A DNA stretch of 64,000 nucleotides from Geosiphon pyriformis (Eukaryota > Glomeromycota > Glomeromycetes > Archaeosporales > Geosiphonaceae). Shown piece by piece: positions 26,112 through 38,676 of this stretch; position 1 is the stretch's first letter, and each line of letters opens with the position of its first letter. The notes beneath the pieces were generated by a model. It was not told the DNA's origin. It saw only the letters and a list, made by a program, of their open reading frames with translations, and made no database searches. A program made the translations under genes and the position numbers. The stretch spans positions 116,397 to 180,396 of the forward strand of contig JAAOMT010000073.1 of NCBI GenBank assembly GCA_016748015.1. Direction: 5' to 3'.

Positions 26112-27473
26112 ACAACTTTAATTAGTTTTTTAATCTATTGGTTCCTATAATTATCTTTCTAATTTTAGATTTGAAATTAAAAAAATGTATCCTTTTTAAC
26201 TCTGATTTCTTTTATCCTAGTAATTAACAGAACAACAAGATTTGAATGCTCCCTAATTTTTATGATTTCCCATCAAAAATAAAATAAAACTCCTCAATTT
26301 AATTAAAAGAATTTATATTGATTTCCAATTTTGAATGAAACTATTCTCTCTTGAAAAAAAAACGGTCCTTTTTAAATGATTCATTTCTTTCAGAGTTAGA
26401 GAAAGTTTTAATCTGTAAAGATTCATTGAAGCCATTAAAGTCATTGATTAAATTAAAATAACTATCGAAAATTAAATCATGATGTTTCGGTAAAGAAAAA
26501 AAGCAAAAAAATCTTTGTACTGAGGCTTAATAAAACTGAATTCTTTCAATAACTTTTGAATATGATGTTACCCGAAATTCTTGTTTGGGAATGAGAGAAT
26601 AGTGAACGGAATTTTGCAATAAAAGGTTTTTTTCAAGAGAATTTAGTGTTGAAACAAAATATAAACAAAGATTGTTTATATTCAGGGTTTTTGGCAGAAA
26701 TGGTAATGTTTTATGTGCATTATTAAATAGAAAATTTTTAAAAATGGTCTTATTATTTATTATAGTTTTTAGCTAATTATTGAATGTTAAATTTTGACAA
26801 TTTGCATATAATATTATAAAAAGATTGAATTTTGGCACTAACAGTGAATTATTGCTTTGGTTACATAGATGTGGATCATGCGTTTTCAACACGTGATCAG
26901 CTACACGAGATTTAAGTGCAGTAAAATTAAAAAATTAAAAAATTACCATGATCTGACGCTTTTACTCATTTCCACTTACCATTTCGATTGAAAATGTTTT
27001 TCCATTTTCTTTTAATAGAAATTTCAATTTCAAAATGTTGTATTCATTTCTAAAGTATCTTTTTTTAAATTAAAATTTAAAAGTAAAGGTATAAAATTTT
27101 CAAACTCATACTGCGTAAATTCAAAGCCATTGTTCATTTTAAATTTACTTTATGGAAATCAAATGATCTGTAATTTTAAACCCAGGACCTTTACCAAAAA
27201 TTTATATCAAACAGGCTACACTGGGCGGAATTCCAATAATTTTTGATAGGCATCGAATTCGAAATGTACAAAAAGATTGGGAATGGAATCGAGATGGATT
27301 TTTCGCTCGCAAATTCAAAATAATTTTAGGCTTTTCCCTAGACCTCCAACTTCCCAAGCAATAAAAATATTCATTGACAAGGTTTGAAATAAGAGAAAGT
27401 TTGATCTCTAAATTAAGCTCCGTTTTGTTTCATCATCATCATCATCATCATCACCATCGGTTACCCCAATTGA
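26112..27473. other. Intergenic region with one coding-like fragment
   Basis: The stretch is AT-rich with no complete gene. A short open segment at about 27184-27363 (+) has a more protein-like composition (see findings). An ATC/CAT trinucleotide run lies at about 27430-27455, just downstream of the next gene's stop codon. Confidence 0.5.
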
Positions 27474-28643
27474 CTAATCCTCACTTTCTGTCTTCAAGAC
27501 TTTTTGGGTATTCATCCAATCTTTAACAGCCTCAAGGGTCACTTCATCTCTTGGAACTGTAAAGCGGCGAATCATTTTTGATACGGTACTTTGCGAAAGC
27601 GTACAGCCATTTTTTGACATGGCTCGAATTTCATCTGCTATATCACGTTGCCTGCACGATTTATCAGATATTCGTCGATCTACACATGCGATAAATTCGT
27701 CAAGGAAGGCATGTTCTTGAATTGTAATTGGATCTCGAGCTGAAACCTTTTTCCTAACAATCACAGGTTCGCTCGCTGGAAGAATGGCAGGAGTCTTGGT
27801 CTTTACATTTGATTTCGATTTTTTTGATAGCTTTTCGGGAATTTCTGATGTCGCCAAGTAAGGACGCTTTTTTTCCGACGATTGTGCATCATTTTGTTTA
27901 GTGGTGGATTTTGGCTTGGTGAGACGAAGAATTATTTGCGCCGGTTTTTTCTTTAACTTGGATTTTGGAAATTCTGGCGAAGCAGTTCCCCCAATCTTGG
28001 AAATCGCTGTTAAGGTGTGCCATTCATTTAATTTTGCATAAGGATCGAATCGCACTTTTATTCCTTTGGATTTTTTCGGTTTTTTGTCACGATCATCACC
28101 AATGAATTTCTATTGGTCACCCATACAAAATATGCAATCGAAAATTAGATAAAATCTCGAGAAAACAAGCTTTGGAATTTAAAAATTTTATTTGCCTTTA
28201 TTTTATTCGCAACATCATTCGAAATATTATCTTGAATAGGGTGTTGAAATACCTGAGCACGTGAATTATGTGGTAAAGAATATTCAATACTCTTCACTCC
28301 ATTCGATCTGGCAAGTGCGTGAATTTCATCAGGCAAACGAAATCCGGTTATAGGGAAAGGTCCTACAAACTCTGCTGGTAATCGAACGCACATATCAGGT
28401 GGAAGAATTCCCTCAAGTTCACTGACTTTACGCGACGCTTCCCTTAACGCTTTGCAAGCCTCTGTGTATGTTTCGACAACCTAGGATCCACAGGATTTTG
28501 TCTCTTAGAGGTTCAGGGTTGCAATAAAATTTCTAGGAAATTAATCAAATCCTACAACCATCCCGTCAAAAAATCCAAACCTCTTCAGTCTTTTTGATAA
28601 TCATTTTGGCTTCACGACGACTGATCAAACTTTCGTAGGCCAT
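27474..28643 (-). CDS. Unknown basic protein with HTH-like C-terminus (3 exons)
   Basis: Exons 28643-28581, 28480-28253 and 28109-27474 join, all in phase 0, to 308 aa; introns are about 100 and 143 nt. I do not recognise the family. The N-terminal 60 residues are helical and charged (EAKMIIKKTEE, then EACKALREASRKVSELEG), likely a short coiled coil. They are followed by a 'LPAEFVGPFPITGFRLPDEI' segment. The middle is Lys/Ser/Pro-rich and disordered-looking with several basic clusters that could be nuclear signals. The end (about residues 240-290), with 'RQRDIADEIRAMS' and 'LSQSTVSKMIRRF', has the pattern of a helix-turn-helix (helix, turn, recognition helix with Ser-Thr-Val-Ser). A nuclear DNA- or chromatin-binding role is plausible but unproven. 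Confidence 0.75.
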
Positions 28644-29745
28644 TTCACTTTTTCATATTCGATATTATAAACGTATAGAAAAAAAAATCAATTAGTTGTA
28701 TCTCATTTACAAAAAATCCTGTTTAGAGGTTCTTTTTTCAAAAAATTGAGTCAAGAAAAACACAAAATACCTAAAAGACAATGTTTTGTACAATTTAGAG
28801 AAAGGTCTTCAACTTTCTTGGTTCAAAATAGTTTTATATTTGAACCGAGTTAAAAAAACCTTTTACTTTGTAAAAAAGGAAAGGCGATGTATAATGTCAA
28901 AAGAGCGATTAACAAACTTGGGATGCAGTTTCCCACATCTGCAGTGATAGTCCATAAAGCCTAATAGTGTTTCACAACACAGCCTTTAAAAGAATCATAT
29001 ATTTTCCGAGAACTATTTTGGAAAATCGATATTGTGAGTTATTAGACTATAATGACGCGAAAAACGGGGAACGACTTTACACCTTTTTATTGATATTTGT
29101 AACACCATTTGAAAACTAGTTACTTTTCAACAATGGAAATTCCTTATCGTTTGCGATATCGGGGGGAATCTCATGAAAAATAGTACACGTATTTGCTAAA
29201 TAACTTTTGATTGAAAATTTGGGGATTATAAACATTCAAAAAAGATTTTAACCTTGAATAGTGTAAAAAATAGCCTTTATTTCATTTATCTTTTTAAAGT
29301 TAAAAAATTTCAAATAATTTGAAAGACTGAACCCATATAACGATTGAAATTTCATTTTGCAGATAATAATGAGGATTAAAATAACATACATATTACTATA
29401 AGACAAAGACAAAGACAAAGGAAAAGGAAAAGTAAAAGGCAAAGGCAAAGGCAAAAGGTAAATTAGTAATTAAGAATTGATAAGATTTGGTTTTCTTTTT
29501 TTTTTAAACATTATTCTTAAAAAAGTAAAACCCAGATCAGATCAGATCAGATTTGCTTACAATAGATAATGTAGTTAAATTGTTCGTTATAAAGATATAA
29601 AGGATAAAGATATAAAGTTATAAAGGTATAAAGATATAAAGGCATAAAGATATAAACTTATAAATATAGGTATAAAGGTATAAAGTATATATATTTTTAA
29701 AATAAAAAAAATTTGATCATAAAGATATTACAATATATCAATAAA

Positions 29746-29782
<37 letters not shown>

Positions 29783-30602
29783 GACAAATAATATAAATTT
29801 CGAATAATTAAAAAATCAAAAGTTTTTCAATGCATTTGAATAATAAAACATAACTAAAAAAATTTAATTTCATCTCGTCAATTTTATATTTTTTAAACAT
29901 TATCATTTTTTTTTAACCTAAAATTTCTATCGTTTAAAAAATTATTAATTCAAAATAAAATATATTTCATCCAAGTTTTTAGGTAACGAACTTTTTTTTT
30001 AATATAAAGAGTTTTTATTATTATTTTAAACGTGTTTTTGAATTTTTACATAAAAAATGATATTAGATATAAGAATTAATTAAAACCAAATAAATATTTA
30101 AAATATTATAATACTTTAAAGAAATTTTAAAAAATATATATTCTATAAAACTTATAATCTATAAAAAAAATTAAACTAAATGTTTCCAAGACACTAAGTC
30201 AAATTTCAACTTAGAATTACAAAAAAATTAATACTAATAAAGAATACTAAATGTTCAACCAATTTTTTTTTGTGTGTCCGATAAACAGACTTAAAATACA
30301 ATTTTCTACATTTTCTCCACAATTTCACAAATTTAACTTAATAAAAATCCAACAAATGCCAGTACTAATCATACGAGAGACTACACGCCAAAAAGTTGGC
30401 ATGTTAAAGATAAAGAATTTACCAGATCGAACGTAGATAAGCACAGCTTTTTTTGGGTTTATTGATCATCACTTTTATAAAGCAGATCATTGACCTCTTA
30501 AGCAGGCTGCATCACGTGTTAAACCATGGTAAGCAAACCTCTCACTACTCATTGTTATAATGATATTTTAAATTAACCTCCCAACCCCTCAAAATCTCTC
30601 GG
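28644..30602. other. Intergenic region with low-complexity repeats
   Basis: There is no gene that I can support. It contains AAGACA/AAGGCA purine runs (about 29400-29460), a GATCA run at 29536-29550, imperfect 'ataaaggtataaagatataa' repeats at 29590-29690 and an ATT microsatellite at about 29747-29781. The last 100 bp hold the 3' flank of the GRF protein gene. Confidence 0.6.
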
Positions 30603-31000
30603 TTAAACGACCTCAATAGCCTCCTCATCGTCTTCTTCTTCTAATTCTTCATCTTCTCCTCTGGTATTAGTTCTTCGTCTTTTATTCTCTCTTAATTCCT
30701 CATTCATCTCGTCCAATTCTCGTTTTAACAAGGCCTTTTCCCTCATCAATATATCATTCTCCCGTTTCAGCAATTGCATTTCATATGTTAACGTCTCCAA
30801 TTGTTTTCGAGCATGTTCTAGGTCAATATTGGCGATTCGGCTGGATCTTTCTTGTGAATCACACATATAATCTTGACGATCGAAATGTTGTTCGAGAATG
30901 TTGAGAAGTTCCGGAGTTGTGAATCGTGGAATCGTGTTAGGGTTTGGATTTTGATAATATTTGTATTGATAGGAAAGTTGATTTTGTGATTTCGGGGTCA

Positions 31001-31032
<32 letters not shown>

Positions 31033-31720
31033 AAAGGAGATAAATGTGATCGTTGACGAGGGGTTTTATATCTTCTTGTTTCCAGGTCACGTTTCAATGA
31101 TAGTGATTTAGATGATGGTGATGTTGGAACGGTCATGAAATCCCCAGAGTTTGATTCAACTCTTGTATCCATGTCGTCAGAAACGATAATTGGCCGAGAA
31201 TTGTCAGTTAATTTTGATTGCTCAGCGAATCGAACGTGACGATTTGATTGGGATGGTGTTGATATATTTTCATTATGATTTTGATTTTTAACAGAGGTTG
31301 AATCAACAGTTGAGGGTAACTTAGTCGTTGATGTCATCAAATCATTTCGATTGATAGGTGGAAGGAATTGGGTGATCGTATTCATGGTTGAATTAGGAAT
31401 ATGTTGATGAGCAGCCATTTTTCCTGCCGCTCTTTCTGATACTGTATGTGGGGTGGCATGATTTTTACCATCGAATAGGATAGAATTCTGAGGTGGATTA
31501 CCACCAGGTAATTGACCCGTTGTTAGATCACCTTCTGATAACCATCGAAAATATTCGCATCTTTGATCATGTTCATCACTACCGAATCTTGCACATTTCC
31601 AAAAATATCTACCAAAATTTTCGCTTTGTTTTTTGACGCGTCTTTTTACGGTCGGTCGGTTGCACCAACATTGTGGTGGCTCTATTATGGTTGACTTGGT
31701 TGGAATGATAGTAGCAGTAA

Positions 31721-31755
<35 letters not shown>

Positions 31756-31832
31756 ATAGTAGTAGGTGAGGGAAGAGTTGATGAGCGACTTGTAAAGGTG
31801 GTGAGATTTGATTGTTCAGCGTGAGAATTCAT
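30603..31832 (-). CDS. GRF zinc-finger protein with C-terminal coiled coil
   Basis: Single-exon gene for a 409-aa protein. Residues 53-98 are a GRF-type zinc finger: Cys55-x-Cys57, 'KKQSENFGRYFWKC' with Gly-Arg-x-Phe and Cys80, and 'RCEYFRW' with Cys92. GRF fingers bind single-stranded DNA or RNA and occur in APE2, TOP3A and NEIL3, but no nuclease or topoisomerase domain is attached here. A low-complexity Thr/Ala N-terminus precedes it. The middle is Ser/Asn/Thr-rich. Residues of about 330-395 (LEHARKQLETLTYEMQLLKR and on) form a strong coiled coil, followed by an acidic Glu/Asp tail. Trinucleotide runs encode the poly-Ala (31715-31745) and poly-Ser (31003-31030) stretches. The stand-alone GRF plus coiled-coil layout is common in AM fungi as I recall, but its function is unknown. 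Confidence 0.85.
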
Positions 31833-34134
31833 TTTTTATTTTTATTTTTTTTTCTTTGAGGTTTATACTATGGTTTAAAAAAAGGGGACAAAGATTTTGA
31901 CTGGGAATGGAATAATTTGAAAATTTGAAATAGAAGAAGATTTTACGAGGGAAAGAAGTTTGTTCAGGAAAATTTTGACGTGAAAAAAATAAAATAAAAA
32001 TTTGTGCGAAACACAAAACCGTTTTATATATATTCAGAATGCTATTACAAATAACCCCAAGCAATAAATCAAATGCACAATTAAATAAAATCTTTTAGTA
32101 AAGGTGGGCGAAATGCTGCGTGTGATCCAGAATTCTCGAATGAGATAAGATATCGTCAAATTTAACAATTAAGAAGCCGATGATGAATTTTTTAACTGGT
32201 TTAATACGTAACCAAGTAATTTAAGACAGTAAAAAGAAGAAGAAAAGAAGAAAAGAAAAGAAAAGAAAAGAAAAGAAAAGAAAAGAAAAGAAAAAAGAAG
32301 AGAATGATTTAATGGGTTTCAGTTGAATAAATTTTTTTGTGGGTAGACAACGAACGAAGACGGTCCTTTTTATTAGCGTCGAAAAAATCACACGGTCTAA
32401 CCATCCTATCCATTTGCACCGCCTCTTTTGCTTAGTTATGTTCTATATTATGGTAACAATAATAAGTACTTTTTTTTCTTTTTTTTAGTTTAATGATTAT
32501 ATAAAATTAGAATATGAAACGCCAATCCCAAGCCTGTCGCAGCATTGAGAAACAGAAAGATTGACAAAATCAAACAGACACACACACACACACACACATA
32601 CACATGCGGGTGAGGCAACGTTGGAAAAAAAAAAATTTTTTTTTCGTTTATTTTGGGCGTCAAAAAATCATGTTATTTATCAATCAAAATTAGTAAAAAA
32701 GCTATGATAAGGTATGTGTTGGGGGAATGTCAAACCAGCGGACCAACGTATAAACAGGTACAAAATTAGGGTTTAAAGTTTCACAAAAAGTCATGGCTTT
32801 CATGCTACGTTGTGTCATGTTGTGCCAAGATATTTCATAGAAATTCCGATTTGGCCAATTAAATAATTAAAAAGGTAAATTATTCCTGAATTATTATTTT
32901 TTATTGATTGTCCTTTAAACTTTCCCCCGAATAGCCATCCATGATTATAATATAATTTTTTTTTTGCTGTCTTATCTTGTCCTGTTCACATCGGTCATTT
33001 AAGTTGACATCAACATTGTGTCAGTCGGTTAGTTCCTATTGTTTATAATGATGATGATGATGATGATGATGATCATGATAATGATAATAATGAGATTTAA
33101 TGAAAGACTTTGTGTTCGGGAATAAATTTTCAGTCGATTAGTATGACCCTCCTGTTTTCTAATAATATTAAGTGCTTCCAATTAATTATGTTTGATTGGT
33201 TATATTAACAATGGTCACAGAGGGTCAGTGTGTTTGACAGTAATTTTAATTAAATCATTTATTTTGTGAGATAATTAATTTTTAGTGGGACAGAAATTTC
33301 CTGACGAACTATTAAAAAATCACCCGATATTGGTTAAACAATCGCTATTTGTCGATCAAACGGCATGTCGCTCTTTTTTTTTTTTTTTTTTTTTTCATTT
33401 TGTCAACGGTTCCTTCAAACGATCAAATGACAGACATTCAATTGACATTCGTGTTTGAGGCAATGAGGGAAACAAGGAGTATTCTTAATATCGATTGATT
33501 ACGCCCAACAGTTGTAGTAAGCGCATTTTTGTTGACCTTATTTACATTAATATATGAGACGCAGGTACATCTGCGCCAATAGACAAAAGTAAGTGAAAGA
33601 ACGGAAAAGTCCTAGTGCGTCAGACATTTTAGTTGACACATGATTTAAGAAATCGCGTATAAATTTCAGATGGACTTTTCTTAAAACTGATATTGGGGGA
33701 TGTTTATAGTTGACCGAGTTCACCGGTTCATCAATAGTCAAAGTTACTTTTTAAGAATATTTATCATTATATTACTCAAAAAAGTTTTGAAAAAATAAAA
33801 ATAAAAATAAAAATAAAAATAAAAATAATTATAGACACTTTCCGTGTGAAAAAAAGTTTCATGAAAAAAAATAAATAAATAAATAAAAGGAAAAAAATTT
33901 CACATGGTTTATTATTTTAAGCTAGTGAGATGAATCATAGGATGTTTCAAAATTTGTTTGGATTTTTGAAAAATTTTTTTTATTAATCGTAAAATTTAGA
34001 TCAGAAGTTAATATGACGAATAAGTAGTTTCACCTGCTTTTTACTCTAAAAGAAAGCTTTTGATTATTCTTGATTTTAAAAATTTCAGAAAAATTTTTAA
34101 CTTTGAACAAATATTTCTTTTTAGAGTTGTTTTT

Positions 34135-34161
34135 AGATATAGATATAGATATAGATATAGA

Positions 34162-34201
<40 letters not shown>
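34135..34201. repeat. ATAGAT/AT microsatellite
   Basis: Compound simple repeat: 'atagat' units pass into an AT dinucleotide run of about 40 bp. It is intergenic. Confidence 0.9.
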
Positions 34202-34203
<2 letters not shown>

Positions 34204-34859
34204 AGTACATGATGGTTAATTGAAAGTATAATTTTAATTTTTAACGCAGGATAAGCGTCAACTGTATGTAAACTGTGAAAACATTCTTTTTTTGAACCAC
34301 TAAAAACTTTTTTGAACTGGGCCAAAAGATCCAAAAGATCCGAAGATTGATAAATCTTTCAAAATTTCATAAATAGTAAAATAAATATAATTTATTATTA
34401 TGTATGAGATCAAAAAATTTTGAAATGTTTTAGATCTGAATGATTTATTTTATCGATTACTAATAATATTAATGTGAAAAAAAAAAAGATAAAAACTGCG
34501 GGTAAAAAGTACAATATTTTAACCATTGATATCCATAAAGTAAGAAAAAACATGAACAAATATCAGGCAATATTTAATCGAGTGACGCCCAATAAGTTTG
34601 TTTCAATTCCTCACAAATCAATTCCGCTGTTTCATCATACTAAATTGGGATTAATTGTCAATTTTATTATTGCGATGACTAACATAATAGTAATAGCAAA
34701 TAGGTTTTTTTTTTCAGAAATAGGGATTAAAGTTTTTGACAAACAATAATCATTTGATCCATGACTCATATATAAAAATATCCCCATGATTAATTGAATT
34801 TTGTTAACTATAAAAATATAATTATTATTGTTGTATGTAGGAGTTAATAGATACGCAAA

Positions 34860-34967
34860 AAAAAAGAAAAGAAAGAAAAAGAAGAAAAAGAAAATAAAAA
34901 GAAAAGAAAAGAAAAGAAAAAGAAAAAGAAAAAGAAAAAGAAAAAGAAAAAGAAAAAGAAAAAAAGA
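34860..34967. repeat. AAAAG/AAAAAG purine microsatellite
   Basis: About 105 bp composed only of A and G on this strand, with regular AAAAG units in the middle and AAAAAG units at the end. A homologous-looking AAAAG tract is at 32236-32293. Confidence 0.9.
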
Positions 34968-35639
34968 AATTTAACCAGATTTCAGATTTAAAGAATCTAA
35001 TTACTAATCCCTCAAACTGTTTGTCATTGTGGGATTAAATAAGTTTCACCTTTTTTTTCTTTTACGTGAAAAAGGCATCGAACGATGATCTTATCTAAAT
35101 GAACTTCTTAGAAATAACATCTTTATTTTGTTTGCCAGTCTGCAAAGTGACGCAGCCGCATGTTAACAAAAAATCATTTTAAGCGATTTTTTACCCAAAG
35201 TAGATAAAAAGTTGTTATAGACAGGAATTATTTTTTTTTCGTAATTTTACTTTGGGAATTCATAAGCCGAATGCAAAATAAACTAAATCAAGTTTTGAAC
35301 CCCCTAATACTGTAATATAACTTTTTAAATTACAAGAAAATCCGATTAAAATTTTTTTGATATATCAATCTTTATACTACTCACCATTTCAAGTCTCATA
35401 TTTTTCATTGTTGTCTGAGTTCATTTAATAGTACAAGAAAGCTGCGGTCAATATTGGTGACATAATTTAATACATTTTTATATCATTTTTTAACCAATTG
35501 CTAACGAAATCTTTTAATCTGGAAAAAATTCAATGCATAATAATTTTTTTTTAATAATAATAACTTTTTAAATAAAGCTATTTATTACTAAATGCTATAT
35601 ATAATTTTAAAAAATTTTAACAACTGCAAACAAAGAATA

Positions 35640-35641
<2 letters not shown>

Positions 35642-35720
<79 letters not shown>

Positions 35721-35721
35721 G
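35642..35721. repeat. (AAT)n microsatellite
   Basis: About 80 bp of uninterrupted AAT trinucleotides in an AT-rich intergenic region; the second long AAT tract of the window. Confidence 0.95.
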
Positions 35722-37162
35722 CTTGTTGAAAAATTGTTTAAGAATAAGATGTTAGATTATTAACTTTGAAATAACTATTTATTAATTTTTTTAGTAAAAC
35801 TATACAATTTGGTATTTAAACTTATAAACACTAAAAAAAATTGAATGTTATGTTTCAATAACCAATTTTTTTTTTTTAAAAAAAAAAAGAAATTTATGAA
35901 TTAAAATTATATTTAATAAATCTAAAAAATATAGTTTCTAAATAGTTTAAAAAATTATGTATAATATATATTTTGTTATCTTAAATATTTGAAAAATATT
36001 TTTTCTATTAAAAAATTAAACAATTAATTATGTTAAACAAAACAAATATAAATAAAAATATAAATAAAAATACTAAAAACATTATGTAAAACCTTAATCT
36101 TTGTAAATTTAAAAAAGTGTTTAATTTATGAAAATAATTTAATTTAAAAAATTTAATTTTAAAAATTCAAAATTATTAATAGTTTATATTTAAATATTAG
36201 CCAAAAAATTATTTAAAATTGCTATTAATAAATTGTGAAATTGTTATAAATATTATTGTTAATAGATTGTATAAGTTTTTGTAACAAAAAAAAAAAAATA
36301 CTAAAATTGGAAAAAAGTGGTTTAATCTGTAATTAGAAAATAATAAATATTATATAAATAAAAAAACTCAATAAAGATAAAAATAAGACATTAATTAAAT
36401 GTAGTTTATAGATTCGAAAAATCCCATTTCAAATGATAACTTATATTAAAAAAGTTTCTGAATTTGATTTTCTCTAAAATATATATTTATGTAATATAAA
36501 CTAGTCTTGATTAGCTTAAAAGGCTGGTTATATGTAAATGAAAGTATTTATTTAACTTTAAAAACCCTAGAAAATAGATATATTGTAAATAATTTTAAAA
36601 TAATATAAAATGTCAAAGCAATTAACAAGCATTTACATATAAAAAATACAATATAAAATTAATTTACATCATATTTACCAAATATTATAATATAATCAAA
36701 ACAAAAAAGTTCTTTTTAGTAAATAAATGAAATTTCTATCTAAAAATCTATATATTTCAAAAATTTATGAATTTCTCTTTTAATGCTCAAATACACGCAA
36801 TTCTTTAATTTATCTTGTTCAATGGAAAATCTTTGTCAGACTCAATACCATTATATTATTTGCCTATAAAATTTAAAAATGGAATTAATTTTTTTCGGAA
36901 TCGCCCACCTTTTTATATGTCTCATATTTTGAAATGTTTCTGTTCAGTTGTTCTTTCATCAAAAATCGCAATTTCTTCACTAATTTCGACCATAGTTTTC
37001 TAGCATAACTAGCTAAAAATTGGCAATCATCTAAGCTTGAATTAAAATGGTGGTACATAACCTTTACCTTTTATGACAAACGAAGATCAGATAAATTGCC
37101 CGAATTCAGTTTGAGTTTCTTTAATTTGACACCTCACCAATTTGAATTAAGGATTTTTAAAA

Positions 37163-38632
37163 ATGAATTATTTAGAGCTTTTCGCTGTCTTGTTGGTCTC
37201 CTTTCTTATTCAAGAAATCTATAAGGTATATTTGATTCATATACAAGATCTGAACATATTTTCAAAGTCACCATTTTTTAAAAGCTTTAAATTTGGGGAA
37301 CAGACTCTGAGAAAATCTTACTTTGGACCACTTAGTCATATTCCTGGACCAAGGTTATTGCCCTTGACCAGCTTAAGTTTGGCACTTAGGATAATAAAAG
37401 GAGACTGGTATTTTATTAATCAAATCACTTTTGATCTCCAGAAAAATTATATTTGATAATATTCTGTTAATTTTCCTTGGCCCCCAGCTGGAAAGTTTTC
37501 CATTTAGATTTTCACCCGAAATACGGACCAGTTGTTCGTATCGGTCGGTATTTGACTAGAATTTTCAAATATACATAAATAAGTAATATTATTTTGGTAT
37601 CATCTATTCTCGTTACAATTTTTTTTTTCTATAGCTGAAAATGAGATTATTGTTGCCGACAAGGATGCTGCTAAAGAGGTATTTTCTTGCTCACGTAATT
37701 TCAATCATGAAAATGAAAATTCGTATTAAACTTGCATTAACTTTGAGCTTTATTCAATAACCGAAAAGATTTTGGTGACAAAGGTACTCTTTGCATGGTT
37801 ACTAGTAATGAATCAGGCTGGTTGTTACGAATATTCATTTAGATTTTTCATTTTTGCTATTTCAGGATTACCCAAAAAGTTTTATATACTCTGACTATCA
37901 ACATGAAGGGCGAGAAACCTTATTTCTCTCGGTGTAAGGAAATTTTTTTGAATTCTATTTTAAAGACCTTCAGATTTTTTATAATTTTTGGCATTTTTTT
38001 GCTTCCAACAGTCGTAAATCATTTGTCAAAGAACGTGTAAGTTGTTCTAATGTTAAGACGCTTGTCATTTTTTTTTATCCAACAATCAAACTAAAACTTC
38101 TCCCAATTTTTATCTTTGAATTTTTAGCGACGTCTTCTATCACCAGCTTTTTCAATAAAGAATTTGTATTTACTCGAGAAATTGATGCGGAAATGCCTTG
38201 AGAATGTTGTCCTGGCTCTAGATGAAAAACTTGAGGCTGCTCCACACGATGAGGGAATTATTCTTGATATTTATCGATTTAACAAAAAATGGGCTCTCGT
38301 AAGTGGTCAAAAAAGTAGAAATGGCAAATTTGAAACTCTGCTTCAAAATAAAATATTTCTTAAACTATTTCAGGATATCATTGGGGAATGCGCGTTTGGT
38401 ACCTCATTTGGTCTAGTGAAAACGGGACAGGAACATCCATTAATGAATCTTTTAGCTAGAAATTTTCTGATACGCGTTCTGGTAAATATTTTTTGTAGAC
38501 CTATTTAATCCTATAATCCTTTCATAAGTTTAATTTTGATTACCTGATCCTTAGAACGGTACTTTACCTTTTTTCAAATACTTTTTGAAAGAGGATCCCT
38601 ATGTTATTAAAGTAAGATTCCCTTTGACATTC

Positions 38633-38676
<44 letters not shown>

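Larger units (their letters stand above)
31833..37162. other. Long intergenic region rich in simple repeats
   Basis: I find no gene in 5.3 kb. Simple repeats are frequent: AAAAG (32236-32293), CA (about 32578-32600), ATG (33048-33072), T (33375-33396), AAAAT (33796-33826), ATAGAT/AT (34135-34201), AAAAG/AAAAAG (34860-34967) and AAT (35642-35721). From about 35.5 to 36.8 kb the DNA is again nearly pure A/T. A 91-codon open frame at 34474-34749 starts in poly-A and is lysine-rich; I do not accept it as a gene. Confidence 0.6.

Noticed and set aside
34474-34749. 91-codon open frame
   Set aside because: Starts inside a poly-A run, lysine-rich, in repeat-dense intergenic DNA; no recognisable motif.
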